Assembly (NCBI GenBank): GCA_041619575.1
Contig: JBFKDP010000072.1
Coordinates: forward strand, 1 to 14,495
Origin: Litorivivens sp041619575
Lineage (GTDB): Bacteria > Pseudomonadota > Gammaproteobacteria > Pseudomonadales > Spongiibacteraceae
Direction of reading: 5' to 3'
Length of the DNA stretch: 14,495 nucleotides
How positions within the stretch are numbered: position 1 is the first letter of the stretch; every line of letters begins with the position of its first letter. A program made the position numbers and the translations under genes. The notes under the pieces were generated by a model. It ran no database searches. It saw only the letters and a list, made by a program, of their open reading frames with translations, and had not been told where the DNA came from. Below are positions 13,179 to 14,495 of this stretch, one piece after another.

Positions 13179-14495
13179 CATACCAGAAGTCGTAGCTGCC
13201 TGTACCACTATAGCTGCTGACGCGCCAACGGTATTCACCTGCAGAGCCATTGTAATCAATAGTTTCAATGCTGCTCGCGGTTTCTGCACGGGCGACACTG
13301 CTCCAGCTACAGAAGAATATTGAGCAGCTGTAGCGCTCAAGACGGATATCGAAGTCGGCATTGGCCGGACCCTCAAGCCAGCCCTGGAATCGACCCGCAC
13401 CCACCGAGACGCCCTGCGCAGGCACATAGACCACCTCGCCATTGGCCAGGTTACCTCCGCTATGACTGCAATCGCTGCAAGGGGCCGCACCGGCTTCAGC
13501 AACAACAATGGTTTGCGTCTGTGTATCATTCTGGCTGGCTGTATCAACAACGGTCAGGCTGACGGTATAGCTGCCAGCGCTGGAGTAAGCATGGCTTGTT
13601 TGCGCAGCCGTACTTGCCGCTCCATCACCAAAGTCCCAGACATAACTCACAATCGCGCTGTCGTCACTGCTCGCCGAGCCATCAAAAGTGCACTGCAATT
13701 CAACACAATCAACTGTCACGCGAGCAACCGGAGGAAGGTCAACACCTTCGCCAGCAATATCACTCTGCGCCAGCAAATTGGGGGAGCCTGTGCCGATACT
13801 GCTCAGGCGATTGCCACTCGCTGCTGCGATAATAGCCGAAAAAACTTCACCCGGCTGCGCGTGGGTATTCACAGACAGATACTGAGCTGCAATCCCAGCT
13901 ACATGGGGCGCCGCCATAGAAGTGCCACTCATGGTTGCGGTGCTGCTGTCATTGCTGATACCCGCCGAGCGGATGCTGGAACCAGGCGCAAAAATATCCA
14001 CACAGTTGCCCTTGTTCGAGAAGGACGATCGCGCATCAGACGACGTCGTTGACCCCACGGTCAAAGCTTCAGCTACCCGGTTAGGCGACCCGCTACAGGC
14101 ATCAGTGTTGTCGTTACCGGCAGCAACCACAAAAGTAACCCCCGCATTAATCGCAGCGCGCACAGCATCGTCCAGAGCGGTGCTGTTGCCACCACCTAGG
14201 CTCATATTGGCCACGGCCGGCTTCTGGTGGTTTGCCATAACCCAATCGACGCCGGCAATAACGCCCGAGTTCAAACCACTGCCATTGCAATCGAGTACGC
14301 GTACCGCGTGCAGGGTGCTACCCTTGGCGACACCAAATTCCGTACCGCCCACCGTGCCGGCTACATGGGTACCGTGGCCGTTACAGTCCTCGGTATCATT
14401 GGGATCAGCCGAACCTCCGCCAAATAAAAACCCACCTGCACTTACGGTGTTATAGCCATTGCCTATACGGCCGGCAAACTCCGTATGGCTTGAGC
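13165..14495 (-). CDS. Secreted subtilisin-like (S8, proteinase-K type) serine protease with PKD and PPC-like domains (5' end outside window)
   Basis: The frame is open from the window edge (443 codons visible) and starts inside the catalytic domain. The first residues, SSHTEFAGRIG, normally lie a few residues after the catalytic Asp, which is therefore just outside. The catalytic His is in NGHGTHVAGTVGG (codon 14374-14376). The oxyanion Asn is in FVVAAGND (codon 14113-14115), and the catalytic Ser in SGTSMAAPHVAG (codon 13918-13920). After the protease domain comes a PKD domain, about 13495-13734 (DGSASSDDSAIVSYVWDFGD, then SYTVSLTVVD), and then a beta-rich C-terminal domain (about 13174-13455) resembling a bacterial pre-peptidase C-terminal (PPC) domain. 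Several paired cysteines (CSDC, CSIFFC) suggest disulfides and export. It probably degrades extracellular protein; the tail domains may bind substrate or be trimmed off. A GTG inside the His motif at 14352 is not the true start. Confidence 0.93.
   Translation of the reverse strand, partial: SSHTEFAGRIGNGYNTVSAGGFLFGGGSADPNDTEDCNGHGTHVAGTVGGTEFGVAKGSTLHAVRVLDCNGSGLNSGVIAGVDWVMANHQKPAVANMSLGGGNSTALDDAVRAAINAGVTFVVAAGNDNTDACSGSPNRVAEALTVGSTTSSDARSSFSNKGNCVDIFAPGSSIRSAGISNDSSTATMSGTSMAAPHVAGIAAQYLSVNTHAQPGEVFSAIIAAASGNRLSSIGTGSPNLLAQSDIAGEGVDLPPVARVTVDCVELQCTFDGSASSDDSAIVSYVWDFGDGAASTAAQTSHAYSSAGSYTVSLTVVDTASQNDTQTQTIVVAEAGAAPCSDCSHSGGNLANGEVVYVPAQGVSVGAGRFQGWLEGPANADFDIRLERYSCSIFFCSWSSVARAETASSIETIDYNGSAGEYRWRVSSYSGTGSYDFWYAMPN

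Noticed and set aside
1..14495. CRISPR array, tRNA, transposon or prophage content
   Set aside because: No regularly spaced repeats, cloverleaf sequences, transposase or phage motifs, or target-site duplications were seen.

Overview
This window is about 14.5 kb of chromosomal-looking bacterial DNA. Gene density is high, the base composition looks moderate, and protein families, lipoprotein and secreted enzymes, and short ATGA overlaps all suggest a Gammaproteobacterium. It is probably a free-living marine-type heterotroph of the Cellvibrionales/Spongiibacter kind; that placement is an inference from gene content, not a measured assignment. I see no tRNA, rRNA, CRISPR array, insertion sequence or phage gene, and no gene-free stretch longer than about 200 bases.

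Layout. (a) 1-1433, minus: the 5' part of a penicillin-acylase-family Ntn hydrolase made as a lipoprotein, cut by the window edge. (b) 1578-3736: a sulfate-activation unit on the minus strand, cysC (APS kinase) then sat (homomeric ATP sulfurylase), closed by a strong rho-independent terminator. A divergent LysR-type regulator (3737-4618, plus) resembles YeiE. Nested dyads in the intergenic region sit where such a regulator would be expected to bind. (c) 4703-7027, minus: a DUF1214 protein and a PAPS-type sulfotransferase, presumably co-transcribed. With cysC-sat this gives both PAPS production and a likely PAPS consumer within 4 kb. (d) 7138-8967, minus: four genes chained by three 4-base ATGA overlaps: a GNAT acetyltransferase, TrmH (tRNA Gm18 methyltransferase), a membrane protein with an HEAGH zinc-metallopeptidase-like motif, and a 66-residue two-helix membrane protein. 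(e) 9167-10309, plus: a long-chain-type acyl-CoA dehydrogenase preceded by a large inverted repeat and followed by a terminator. (f) 10489-12653, plus: a secreted lipase coupled to a divergent lipase-chaperone-like protein. The lipase carries a canonical EF-hand-type calcium loop next to its catalytic Asp. (g) 12676-13071, minus: a SnoaL/ketosteroid-isomerase-fold protein. (h) 13165-14495, minus: a secreted subtilisin-like protease with PKD and PPC-like C-terminal domains, missing its N-terminus at the window edge.

Together the genes suggest a lifestyle built on degrading external polymers and lipids (lipase, protease, acylase, acyl-CoA dehydrogenase), plus sulfate activation that may feed small-molecule sulfation. 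No part of the window is a clear-cut unknown system. The parts most worth checking are the sulfation neighbourhood with its regulator site, the calcium-loop lipase with its atypical chaperone, and the coupled HEAGH membrane-protein pair.
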